Shown piece after piece: positions 52,820 through 60,611 of a stretch of 64,000 nt of DNA. Location of the stretch: the NCBI GenBank assembly GCA_934359255.1, contig CAKRLG010000011.1:1-64000 (forward strand). The letters run 5' to 3'. This DNA is from an uncultured Ruminococcus sp. (GTDB taxonomy: Bacteria > Bacillota > Clostridia > Lachnospirales > Lachnospiraceae). Both the position numbers and the translations under genes were made by a program. The stretch's first letter is position 1; each line of letters opens with the position of its first letter. The notes below the pieces were generated by a model. It was not told where the DNA came from, searched no databases, and saw nothing but the letters and a program-made list of their open reading frames with translations.

Positions 52820-54412
52820 ATGGGAAAAATTCAGAAAATTCGGGAATCGAAAACGGGAAAGAAAATAGTCAAAAAAGGAAAGAGTGGCATTGGCCGGATT
52901 CTGTTTGGGCGAACCGGAATCATCCTTCTGTTACTGCTTTTGCAGCTGGGGATTCTTTTTATTGTGTTCAGCAGACTGCAACAGCATATAATTTATGCTT
53001 ACTGGCTGTTTGTTCTGCTCTCCGCGCTGACAGCGATACTGATTATCAACCGACCGGGAAATCCGGCGTTTAAGCTGGCGTGGATGGTTCCGATTACATT
53101 CTTTCCGGTTTTCGGTATGCTGCTGTATCTGTTTGTGGAATTTCAGGCGGGAACAGTGTGGCTGAACCGTCGCCTTCAAAATGTGGAACAGCAGATGCGA
53201 AAATATGTACTGCAGGATCCGGATGTTTTTGAAGAACTGGAAAAGACAGATAAACAGATAGCCAATTTATCCAGATACGTGACAGAAAAAGGTGGTTTTC
53301 CGACGTACAAAAATTATCATACGACATATTACCCATGGGGGAAAGATAAATTCGAAGCATTAATTGAAGAACTGAATAAAGCGGAGAAATTCATTTTCAT
53401 GGAGTACTTCATTGTTGCGGAAGGAAAAATGTGGAACACTGTGCTGGAGATTCTGAAAAAGAAGGTACAGGAGGGCGTGGAAGTCCGGTTTATGTATGAC
53501 GGTACCTGCAGTATTTCACTGCTCCCGTATAATTATCCGAAAAAACTGGAGGAATACGGAATCAGATGTAAAATATTCAATCCCATCAAACCGGCATTAT
53601 CTACGGTGCAGAATAACCGTGACCACAGAAAAATTGTAGTGATCGATGGAAAGACAGCTTTTACCGGTGGTGTTAATCTTGCAGACGAATATATCGGAGA
53701 ACTGGAAAGGTTTGGAACCTGGAAAGATACTGCGATTATGGTTCAGGGAGAGGCGGTAAGAAACTTTACTCTGATGTTTCTGGAAATATGGAACGTAGAT
53801 GAACCGCAGGAGAATTATGAAAAATATCTGGATGCATCTTATTGTTATGGCATGACGGAAGGGGAAGGCTTTGTGATTCCTTACGGTGACAGTCCGTTGG
53901 ATCATGAGAATGTGGGCGAGCTTGTCTATATGGATATTCTAAACAGTGCAAAAGATTATGTGCATATTATGACACCATATCTGATTCTGGATCATGAGAT
54001 GCTCACAGCACTTACATATGCGGCAAAACGTGGTGTGGATGTAAAGATTATTATGCCTGGAATTCCGGATAAAGCGTATGCATTTGCTCTGGCAAAGACT
54101 TACTATCCTGAGCTTTTGCGGGCAGGTGTGAAAATTTATCAGTATAAACCTGGCTTTGTCCATGCAAAATCTTTCACTTCAGATGACTGTAAAGGGGTAG
54201 TGGGAACTATCAATCTGGATTACCGGAGTCTGTATCTGCATTTTGAATGTGCAGTATATCTGTACCAGGTACCTCAGATTGCAGATGTGGAGGCAGATTT
54301 TCAGGGGACGTTGAAAGATTGTCGAGAAATTACAATGGAAGATTGGAAAAATGAGAAATTTATTACGAAACTGACGGGAAGAGTACTTCGACTGATTGCC
54401 CCGTTGATGTAA
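52820..54412 (+). CDS. cls: cardiolipin synthase
   Basis: Joins two phosphatidylglycerols to cardiolipin at the membrane. The 530 residues include two N-terminal membrane segments (about 34-52 and 62-80, plus a third near 95) and two PLD domains with HRKIVVIDGKTAFTGG (about 270) and HAKSFTSDDCKGVVGTINLD (about 450); the second keeps His-x-Lys but reads SDD rather than the usual xxxxD spacing, which still supplies Asp. A basic N-terminal tail precedes the membrane part. ATG 52820 is used, with AGGTGCAGG upstream; the GTG nine bases earlier is an alternative. metA follows 28 bases later. Confidence 0.92.
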   Translation: MGKIQKIRESKTGKKIVKKGKSGIGRILFGRTGIILLLLLLQLGILFIVFSRLQQHIIYAYWLFVLLSALTAILIINRPGNPAFKLAWMVPITFFPVFGMLLYLFVEFQAGTVWLNRRLQNVEQQMRKYVLQDPDVFEELEKTDKQIANLSRYVTEKGGFPTYKNYHTTYYPWGKDKFEALIEELNKAEKFIFMEYFIVAEGKMWNTVLEILKKKVQEGVEVRFMYDGTCSISLLPYNYPKKLEEYGIRCKIFNPIKPALSTVQNNRDHRKIVVIDGKTAFTGGVNLADEYIGELERFGTWKDTAIMVQGEAVRNFTLMFLEIWNVDEPQENYEKYLDASYCYGMTEGEGFVIPYGDSPLDHENVGELVYMDILNSAKDYVHIMTPYLILDHEMLTALTYAAKRGVDVKIIMPGIPDKAYAFALAKTYYPELLRAGVKIYQYKPGFVHAKSFTSDDCKGVVGTINLDYRSLYLHFECAVYLYQVPQIADVEADFQGTLKDCREITMEDWKNEKFITKLTGRVLRLIAPLM

Positions 54413-54440
54413 ATAAAAAGTAGACAGGAGATGTGTAACA

Positions 54441-55361
54441 ATGCCGATTAAGATACAAAGCGATTTACCGGTAAAAGAGATTCTGGAACAGGAAAATATA
54501 TTTGTCATGGATGATACCCGTGCGATGCACCAGGATATTCGTCCGATTCAGATCCTGATTCTGAATCTGATGCCATTAAAGGAAGAGACAGAACTGCAGC
54601 TGCTCCGATCTCTGTCCAACACACCGTTGCAGATTGATGTGACCTTTATGGCTGTGGCAAGCCATGAAGCAAAGAATACTTCACGAAGCCATTTGAATAA
54701 GTTTTATATAAGCTTTGAGCAGGTGAAAGAACAGAAATTTGATGGTATGATCATCACCGGAGCTCCGGTAGAACAGATGGAGTTTGAAGAAGTGGATTAT
54801 TGGGAAGAACTGACGGAGATCATGGAGTGGAGCAAAAGTCATGTGACATCCACCATTCATCTTTGCTGGGGCGCGCAGGCCGGACTGTATTACCATTACG
54901 GACTGAAAAAACGTCAACTGTCAAAGAAAATGTTCGGCCTGTTCTGGCATGAAGTGCAGAACAGAAAGATTCCGCTGGTGCGTGGGTTTGATGATCTGTT
55001 TCTGGCACCCCATTCCCGTCATACGGAAGTTTCAGCAGAAGATATTCACAATTGTAAAGCGCTGACCGTACTGGCAGAATCCAGAGAAGCAGGTGTTTTT
55101 TTATGTATGGCAATGGGTGGACGTCAGATTTTTGTCATGGGACATCCGGAATATGACCGGGTGACACTGGACGGAGAATATAAGAGGGATAAAGGCAAAG
55201 GACTGGAAATTGAAATTCCGGCCAATTATTACCCGGAGAATGATCCGGAGCTTCGCCCGAGACTTCTGTGGAGAGCACATGCAAATAATCTGTATACCAA
55301 CTGGTTAAATTACTATGTATATCAGTGCACGCCATATGATCTGGAAGGAACGCCGTTCTAA
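54441..55361 (+). CDS. metA: homoserine O-acyltransferase (MetA family)
   Basis: Activates homoserine for methionine synthesis. The 306 residues are exactly the normal MetA length. IHLCWGAQAGLYYHYG contains the nucleophile Cys (about 142), SRHTEVSAEDI the catalytic His region, and MGHPEYDRVTLDGEY the Glu. Despite the old succinyltransferase name, most Firmicutes MetA enzymes use acetyl-CoA; with MetY at 32717, O-acetylhomoserine is the likely product. CAGGAGATG precedes the ATG. It is 28 bases behind cls; no riboswitch is between them. Confidence 0.95.
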   Translation: MPIKIQSDLPVKEILEQENIFVMDDTRAMHQDIRPIQILILNLMPLKEETELQLLRSLSNTPLQIDVTFMAVASHEAKNTSRSHLNKFYISFEQVKEQKFDGMIITGAPVEQMEFEEVDYWEELTEIMEWSKSHVTSTIHLCWGAQAGLYYHYGLKKRQLSKKMFGLFWHEVQNRKIPLVRGFDDLFLAPHSRHTEVSAEDIHNCKALTVLAESREAGVFLCMAMGGRQIFVMGHPEYDRVTLDGEYKRDKGKGLEIEIPANYYPENDPELRPRLLWRAHANNLYTNWLNYYVYQCTPYDLEGTPF

Positions 55362-55428
55362 AAAGAGAAATCTGTCGAACCCTGTCAGAAAATCAGGAAC
55401 GAATCTTTGGGTTTTCAAAGAAAGTACA

Positions 55429-55457
55429 TTGCTAAAAAAATATCCGCCATCTATAAT
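55429..55457 (+). promoter_or_regulatory. promoter of the small gene at 55559
   Basis: TTGCTA (55429-55434), 17-base spacer, perfect TATAAT (55452-55457). Confidence 0.7.
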
Positions 55458-55558
55458 AAAAGCATGAAGCACAGAGCATATTAAAAAATACTGTGTGGAT
55501 GTTACAAAAAATAAAAATATGTACGTGGCAAAGAAGGCGTACAGGAAAGGATGCGGAT

Positions 55559-55870
55559 GTGAGATACGAAAGTGAAGAAAAGAAAAATCTGATTTTCGAC
55601 CTGATGAACGGAAGTCTGGTTCTGGATGAAGTAAAAGATTTGTGTAAAGACCAGATAGTAGATGAATTCGCCAAAGGGTCCTACTGCAGTGAACTTTACG
55701 AAGAAGTGTATCAGGCAAAAGTGTCATTATGTAATCGTCTCGGAGTACAGGAAGACAGTGATATTGAGACAATCATTTCCAATTTGTTGCTGATTGGAAA
55801 ACATCTTTCCATGAAGATGTTTGATTACGGAATGGAAGAAGAACGAAAACAAGAGAAAAAACACAATTGA
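55559..55870 (+). CDS. small helical protein of unknown function
   Basis: A 103-residue acidic, helical cytosolic protein that I do not recognise with certainty; similar small proteins occur in Lachnospiraceae. It consists of helices such as KNLIFDLMNGSLVLDEVKDL and GVQEDSDIETIISNLLLIGK. No catalytic motif or membrane segment is seen. Start GTG 55559 follows AGGAAAGGA by eight bases; an upstream ATG at 55493 adds a basic stretch overlapping that site. It has a strong own promoter, so it is likely expressed. Confidence 0.65.
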   Translation: MRYESEEKKNLIFDLMNGSLVLDEVKDLCKDQIVDEFAKGSYCSELYEEVYQAKVSLCNRLGVQEDSDIETIISNLLLIGKHLSMKMFDYGMEEERKQEKKHN

Positions 55871-55904
55871 TGAAATTTCCTCTTGCAAATCTGGAGATTT
55901 CCTG

Positions 55905-55960
55905 TAAAATAGTATAGGATTATATGGAAAGCCGGTGGTCTGTAAAGATCTCCGGCTTCG
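55905..55960 (+). promoter_or_regulatory. promoter and leader hairpin of the ABC-F gene
   Basis: TTGCAA (55883) and TGTAAAAT (55903-55910) make a promoter with a 16-base spacer. The leader contains the hairpin AAGCCGG/CCGGCTT (55929-55958). Leaders of ABC-F genes often act as attenuators; no T-run directly follows this hairpin, so its role is open. Confidence 0.4.
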
Positions 55961-56003
55961 TATATGAGCAACCAGAAACTTTCATAGAGGAAAGGAAACG
56001 AAT

Positions 56004-57635
56004 ATGATTGCAGCAAATAATGTAACATTGCGAATTGGAAAAAAAGCTTTATTTGAAGATGTAAATATTAAATTCACAGAAGGAAACTGTTATGGTCTGA
56101 TCGGTGCCAACGGTGCCGGAAAGTCTACCTTTCTGAAGATCCTCTCCGGACAGTTAGAAACTACGAATGGTGATATCACTATCACACCAGGACAGCGACT
56201 TTCTTTCCTGCAGCAGGATCATTTCAAATATGATGCGTATCAGGTGCTGGATACCGTTATTATGGGAAATGCCCGTCTGTATGAAATTATGAAAGAAAAA
56301 GAACAGATCTATGCAAAAGAAGACTTTACCGAAGAAGACGGTATCCGTGCCAGTGAACTGGAAGCAGAATTTGCAGAGATGGATGGATGGAATGCAGAAT
56401 CCGATGCCGAGCAGCTGTTAAATGGTCTTGGAATTCCGACCGAGCTTCATTATGCACAGATGGCAGACCTGAATGGTTCTGAAAAAGTGAAAGTCCTGCT
56501 TGCACAGGCACTGTTCGGTAATCCGGATATCCTGTTGCTTGATGAGCCGACCAACCATTTGGATCTGGATGCGATCGCATGGCTCGAAGAATTTTTGATC
56601 AACTTTGAAAATACTGTTATTGTGGTGTCCCACGACCGTTATTTCCTGAACAAAGTATGTACTCATACTGCGGATATTGATTATGGTAAGATTCAGCTGT
56701 ATGCAGGTAACTACGATTTCTGGTTTGAGTCCAGTCAGTTGCTGGTAAAACAGATGAAGGAAGCAAACAAGAAGAAAGAAGAAAAGATCAAAGAACTGCA
56801 GGAGTTCATCTCCCGGTTCAGTGCCAATGCATCAAAATCAAAACAGGCGACTTCCCGTAAGAAAGCCCTGGAAAAGATTCAGCTGGATGAGATCCGGCCT
56901 TCCAGCAGAAAGTATCCATATATTGATTTCCGTCCGAACCGTGAGATCGGTAATGAGGTGCTGATGGTGGAAAATCTTTCCAAGACCATTGATGGCGTGA
57001 AGATCCTGGATAATATTTCCTTTACACTGGGAAGAGAAGACAAGGTTGCTTTGGTTGGTGGCAATGAGCAGGCAAAAACTGTTCTGTTCAAGATCCTGAT
57101 GGGTGAGATGGAGCCGGATTCCGGTAATTACAAATGGGGTGTGACAACTTCCCAGGCATATTTCCCGAAGGACAATACAAAAGATTTTGATAATGATCTG
57201 ACGATCGCTGACTGGCTGACTCAGTATTCTGAGATCAAGGATGCCACTTATGTACGTGGATTTCTGGGAAGAATGCTGTTTGCCGGTGAAGATGGCGTGA
57301 AGAAAGTGAAAGTACTTTCCGGAGGTGAGAAAGTACGTTGCCTGTTATCTAAGATGATGATTTCCGGTGCGAACATCCTGATTCTGGATGAACCGACCAA
57401 CCACCTGGATATGGAATCCATCACCGCATTGAACAACGGGCTGATCAAGTTTCCGGGTGTTCTGTTATTTGCATCCCACGATCATCAGTTCGTGCAGACA
57501 ACAGCAAACCGTATTATGGAAATCATGCCGAACGGATCTATGATCGATAAGATCACGACCTATGACGAATATCTGGCAAGTGATGAGATGGCAAGAAAAC
57601 GTCAGGTTTATCTGATGCAGGAAGAAGATAACTAA
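56004..57635 (+). CDS. ABC-F family ATPase
   Basis: A 543-residue soluble protein with two ABC ATPase domains that act on the ribosome, not on transport. Domain 1 has GANGAGKST (about 36-44) and LLLDEPTNHLDLDA (about 179-192); domain 2 has a degenerate Walker A, GGNEQAKTV (about 352-360), where Gly-Lys-Ser/Thr reads Ala-Lys-Thr, then LSGGEKVR and ILILDEPTNHLDME. The linker is lysine-rich. This resembles the YkpA/YbiT (Ets) group, translation factors rather than antibiotic-resistance ABC-F. Single gene with AGAGGAAAGG ahead. Confidence 0.93.
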   Translation: MIAANNVTLRIGKKALFEDVNIKFTEGNCYGLIGANGAGKSTFLKILSGQLETTNGDITITPGQRLSFLQQDHFKYDAYQVLDTVIMGNARLYEIMKEKEQIYAKEDFTEEDGIRASELEAEFAEMDGWNAESDAEQLLNGLGIPTELHYAQMADLNGSEKVKVLLAQALFGNPDILLLDEPTNHLDLDAIAWLEEFLINFENTVIVVSHDRYFLNKVCTHTADIDYGKIQLYAGNYDFWFESSQLLVKQMKEANKKKEEKIKELQEFISRFSANASKSKQATSRKKALEKIQLDEIRPSSRKYPYIDFRPNREIGNEVLMVENLSKTIDGVKILDNISFTLGREDKVALVGGNEQAKTVLFKILMGEMEPDSGNYKWGVTTSQAYFPKDNTKDFDNDLTIADWLTQYSEIKDATYVRGFLGRMLFAGEDGVKKVKVLSGGEKVRCLLSKMMISGANILILDEPTNHLDMESITALNNGLIKFPGVLLFASHDHQFVQTTANRIMEIMPNGSMIDKITTYDEYLASDEMARKRQVYLMQEEDN

Positions 57636-57675
57636 ATAATAAAAGCGGTTTTATTTATCGAAACAGCTTTATGTA

Positions 57676-57714
57676 ACAAGGAGCACTGCCTGTGAAGTCG
57701 GGCAGGCTCCTTGT
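57676..57714 (+). terminator. intrinsic terminator of the ABC-F gene
   Basis: ACAAGGAGC and CTGCC pair with GGCAG and GCTCCTTGT; the following T-run is short. Confidence 0.75.
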
Positions 57715-57835
57715 CTGCGTTTTCGGGAAAATGAAGAACCGTTCATATGTTCAAACGTAAGGATTCAGTATTCTGGTATCCTGACGAAAAGGGTATGAAC
57801 AGATACATGAAAATCAAAAGAAAAGAGGAGTAATT

Positions 57836-58660
57836 ATGACACAGTGTTTAAATACATTAGCAAACTCAATTCAGCAGTATATCTGGCTGGCACCGGTTCT
57901 GGCATTGCTGGGAGGCCTTGTGACTTCGTTTACACCATGCTCGTTATCCAGTGTTCCGATGGTAATTGCCTATATTGGCGGCTCAGCAAAAAATGATACA
58001 AAAAAAGCGTTTCGTCTGTCCCTGACCATGGCGGGCGGTCTTGCGCTGACGTTTTTGATCTTTGGTTCACTGGCATCTGTGCTGGGACATTATCTTCATG
58101 AGATAGGAGCCTGGTGGTACGGTATCCTTGGGGTAATCATGGTACTGATGGCATTGCAGATCTGGGGCGTGATAAGAATTTTGCCAAACCATCCACACGA
58201 TCACGGAACAGGAGAAGGTCACGGGGAACATGGCTGTGAATGCCATGATCATCATCATCACCATGAAGAAGAACATCATCATCCTGTGGATTGCCAGGAG
58301 GGGGACGGACATTGCCACTGCGGCCCCAAAGTAACGAAAAAAGGATATTTTGGCGCGCTGCTTGCGGGAATGGTGAGTGGAGCGGTGGCTTCTCATTGTT
58401 CTACGCCTGTGATGATCGCCTTGCTTGCGATGGCGGCTCAGACCGGAAAGACGGTCTGGGGGATTTTCCTGATGGTAATGTTTGCAATTGGGCACAGTGT
58501 TTTACTGGTTACGGCGGGAACGAGTTACAGTGTTGTGGAGAGATGGATGTATGATCCGAAATATGAAAAGATCAGTAAGACTTTGCGGACAGTGATGGGG
58601 GTATTGATTTTGCTGATTGGGGTGGCTATGATTTATTTGGCGATGGTGCATGAAGGGTAG
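57836..58660 (+). CDS. CcdA/DsbD-like thiol-disulfide membrane protein with a His-rich loop
   Basis: A 274-residue membrane protein of the CcdA group, which carries reducing equivalents across the membrane. Six hydrophobic segments are visible. The paired cysteines sit in SFTPCSLSSVP (about 33, TM1) and SHCSTPVM (about 183, TM4), although each is a single Cys followed by Ser rather than a longer motif. Between TM3 and TM4 a loop of about 55 residues (115-165) has more than 20 histidines and six cysteines, a probable metal-binding tract. AAGAGGAG precedes the ATG. It may serve metal or thiol homeostasis. Element C follows the stop. Confidence 0.88.
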   Translation: MTQCLNTLANSIQQYIWLAPVLALLGGLVTSFTPCSLSSVPMVIAYIGGSAKNDTKKAFRLSLTMAGGLALTFLIFGSLASVLGHYLHEIGAWWYGILGVIMVLMALQIWGVIRILPNHPHDHGTGEGHGEHGCECHDHHHHHEEEHHHPVDCQEGDGHCHCGPKVTKKGYFGALLAGMVSGAVASHCSTPVMIALLAMAAQTGKTVWGIFLMVMFAIGHSVLLVTAGTSYSVVERWMYDPKYEKISKTLRTVMGVLILLIGVAMIYLAMVHEG

Positions 58661-58690
58661 GAACGAAAAACTACTCGTCATGCAACGGAC

Positions 58691-58880
58691 GAAAGCCCAC
58701 GCTTGCCCGGTAAGGGCAGACAACCGCTGGCAACGCCAAGCTGAGCTAAGTCCTAAGAAGAACTATGTGCCAGTTCGCGGAGAGCCGCTCACTGTCAAGT
58801 TCTTCTAAGGACTGGATCTCATCTTGGCTAAGGGCGCCAGCATAAGGCTGTCTGTCCTTATCGGGCAAGCGTGGGCTTTC
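58691..58880 (+). repeat. large structured palindromic element C
   Basis: A 190 bp near-complete hairpin 30 bases after the ccdA-like stop. Outer arm GAAAGCCCACGCTTGCCCG pairs with CGGGCAAGCGTGGGCTTTC, continued by TAAGGGCAGACA/TGTCTGTCCTTA. Then CGCTGGC/GCCAGC, GCCAAG/CTTGGC, GAG/CTC, AGTCCT/AGGACT and AAGAAGAACT/AGTTCTTCT follow. The tip is GCGG-AGAG-CCGC. It shares GACAAC, GAGCTA, CTATG, GGATCTC and a 3'-side CTAA bulge, in the same order, with elements A and B. Confidence 0.82.
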
Positions 58881-58915
58881 TGGTAGTCGGCAGCACTTAG
58901 AAAAGAAAAGCTGGT

Positions 58916-58955
58916 AAAAGGACTGTACAGTATTGGGTTTGTACAGTCCTTTTTG
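58916..58955 (+). terminator. intrinsic terminator beyond element C
   Basis: Perfect 13 bp stem AAAAGGACTGTAC/GTACAGTCCTTTT, then T. It also sits at the 3' end of the convergent CAT-like gene. Confidence 0.9.
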
Positions 58956-58995
58956 TGTGGGCTTTATTATAGAAGATTATAAAAAAGCGGATTTT

Positions 58996-59643
58996 TTAGA
59001 ATTCCCTGCAACAGTCTTCCAGCAGGTGGAAGAATTGTTCTGCGTGGTAGCCGTCGTTGACGGCGTGGTGGAATTCGGTGGTGATCGGGATTTTTACCCT
59101 GCCGTCGACTTCGTGGTATTTTCCGATCATGATGAAGGGAACGTAGCTGACGGTAGGAGTATTGTAGTGGGTGAAAGAATCTGGTTTGGAGTAGCTCAGG
59201 GCTGTGTAGCTGGTGTTTGGCATGATGGATATATGCACGTTATTCAGACCGTCTTCTTTTGGGTAGTACAAGGTATCGCAGGCTTCCCCAAGGGCTTTAT
59301 CTTCCAGAAATTGTTTATGGAATGCAGCAAAATCTTCGTTAAAATCAGTCCACTGATGAGTGAAGAGATGGTTGGAGTTTGTGCGAAGCAGAGTATAATG
59401 AGGATTGACCTGATCGAAGTATCCTACCTGGCCGTTAATTTTGGCATAGCGATAGTCTTGATGTTCATTTACGGTTTTGGCGATGCAGTAGCACATGGAT
59501 GGATAGAATTTCCAGTGATTTTCGTGAATTTTTTGGAGAAATTCCGTGATATCCAGTTCTACAGTCATACAGTACAAATATCCGTGAAAGGCATCGTAGA
59601 TTTCTTTTCGATCCCATTGTTCATAATCAATTGGAATAAACAT
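58996..59643 (-). CDS. chloramphenicol-acetyltransferase-like acyltransferase
   Basis: A 215-residue protein with the fold of type A CAT. The catalytic motif HHAVNDGYHAEQFF is at about 192-205 (His193, Asp197), and FYPSMCYCIAKTVN and VSYVPFIMIGKY match CAT helices and strands. CATs and xenobiotic acetyltransferases make up part of this family, but many genomic members give no chloramphenicol resistance, so resistance should not be assumed. The ribosome site is AAAGGAGG. Convergent with the ccdA-like gene. Confidence 0.88.
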   Translation of the reverse strand: MFIPIDYEQWDRKEIYDAFHGYLYCMTVELDITEFLQKIHENHWKFYPSMCYCIAKTVNEHQDYRYAKINGQVGYFDQVNPHYTLLRTNSNHLFTHQWTDFNEDFAAFHKQFLEDKALGEACDTLYYPKEDGLNNVHISIMPNTSYTALSYSKPDSFTHYNTPTVSYVPFIMIGKYHEVDGRVKIPITTEFHHAVNDGYHAEQFFHLLEDCCREF

Positions 59644-59679
59644 AGAAGTAATACCTCCTTTAAAAGTAAAAATGATTTG

Positions 59680-59714
59680 AAAAAAGGAACAGTTCTCATA
59701 CTGTTCCTTTTTTT
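59680..59714 (-). terminator. intrinsic terminator of nagB
   Basis: AAAAAAGGAACAG pairs with CTGTTCCTTTTTT around an eight-base loop, with T-runs on both strands; 13 bases past the nagB stop. Confidence 0.9.
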
Positions 59715-59727
59715 AGATACAATATAA

Positions 59728-60453
59728 TTACAGGCAGGAAGCTGCCTCTTCATCCAGAACAACGGTTACGTCCGGGTGAAGCTGAAGGATGGAAGCCGGT
59801 ACCTGAGGACGAACCGGTCCGAAGAGGGCTTCTTTTACAATGGCTGCTTTGTCTTTTCCGCTGGCAATCAACAGAATCCGTTTTGCGCGCATAATGGTGC
59901 CGATTCCCATAGTATAAGCCTGTGTAGGAACATCTTCCGGTTTGTCGAAGAAACGGGCATTTGCCTGGATGGTGCTCTCTGTCAGATCCACACAGTGAGT
60001 GAATTTAGGAAAATCTTCTGCAGGTTCATTAAAGCCGATATGACCGTTATGACCAAGCCCCAGAAGCTGCAGATCGGTGCCGCCACAGTTCTTTACGATT
60101 GCTTCAAAGTCATCGCAGGCTTTCTGAGCATCCGGTTCAGTACCATCAGGAATATGAGTGTGAGCCGGGTCGATATTTACGTGAGAAAACAGGTTATCAT
60201 TCATAAAGTAATAGTAACTCTGATCGTTGGTATGTGTCAGTCCGCGGTATTCGTCCAGATTGACGGTGGTAACTTCAGAAAAGTCCAGATCCCCTTTTTT
60301 GTACCAGTCTACCAGTGTCTTATAAGCACCGACCGGTGAAGAACCGGTAGCAAGACCCAGAACACAGTCCGGTTTAGTAATGATCTGTGCGGAAATAATA
60401 TTGGCAGCTTTTCTGCTCATGTCGTTATAATCTTTTGTTACAATGATTCTCAT
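59728..60453 (-). CDS. nagB: glucosamine-6-phosphate deaminase
   Basis: Converts glucosamine-6-P to fructose-6-P and ammonia. The 241 residues match the short Firmicutes NagB without the allosteric C-terminus. VLGLATGSSPVGAYK (about 31-45), VNLDEYRGL with the catalytic Asp (about 72), and LLGLGHNGHIGFNEP with the catalytic His (about 135) are all present. AAGGAGGG precedes the ATG. nagA is not adjacent. The upstream region holds GCTGT/ACAGC and repeat S2; a NagR box is not recognised. Confidence 0.96.
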   Translation of the reverse strand: MRIIVTKDYNDMSRKAANIISAQIITKPDCVLGLATGSSPVGAYKTLVDWYKKGDLDFSEVTTVNLDEYRGLTHTNDQSYYYFMNDNLFSHVNIDPAHTHIPDGTEPDAQKACDDFEAIVKNCGGTDLQLLGLGHNGHIGFNEPAEDFPKFTHCVDLTESTIQANARFFDKPEDVPTQAYTMGIGTIMRAKRILLIASGKDKAAIVKEALFGPVRPQVPASILQLHPDVTVVLDEEAASCL

Positions 60454-60573
60454 AAAAACCCTCCTTAGAGATCTTACATATTAAAAAGCGCTGTTTAAAT
60501 AATACAGCTGCATCTAAAAATACGTTATCCCATTTACTGCAAAAAAGCAAGGGAAAAGAAAAAACAGAAAGTA

Positions 60574-60600
60574 GTTACTGAGAACGGAGTGAACAGTAAC
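60574..60600 (+). repeat. 27 bp hairpin repeat S2
   Basis: GTTACTG, AGAACGGAGTGAA, CAGTAAC: a 7 bp stem and 13-base loop; differs from S1 (27373) at two positions. It lies 12 bases beyond the stop of the AraC gene. Confidence 0.7.
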
Positions 60601-60611
60601 ACTGCCACAAA

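Noticed and set aside
52789..53073. 94-codon frame at the start of cls
   Set aside because: Overlaps the cls coding sequence in another frame; the encoded sequence is hydrophilic and low-complexity with no family.
58996..59643. Acquired chloramphenicol resistance gene
   Set aside because: The CAT-like motif is present but the gene shows no mobile context and family members often lack resistance activity.
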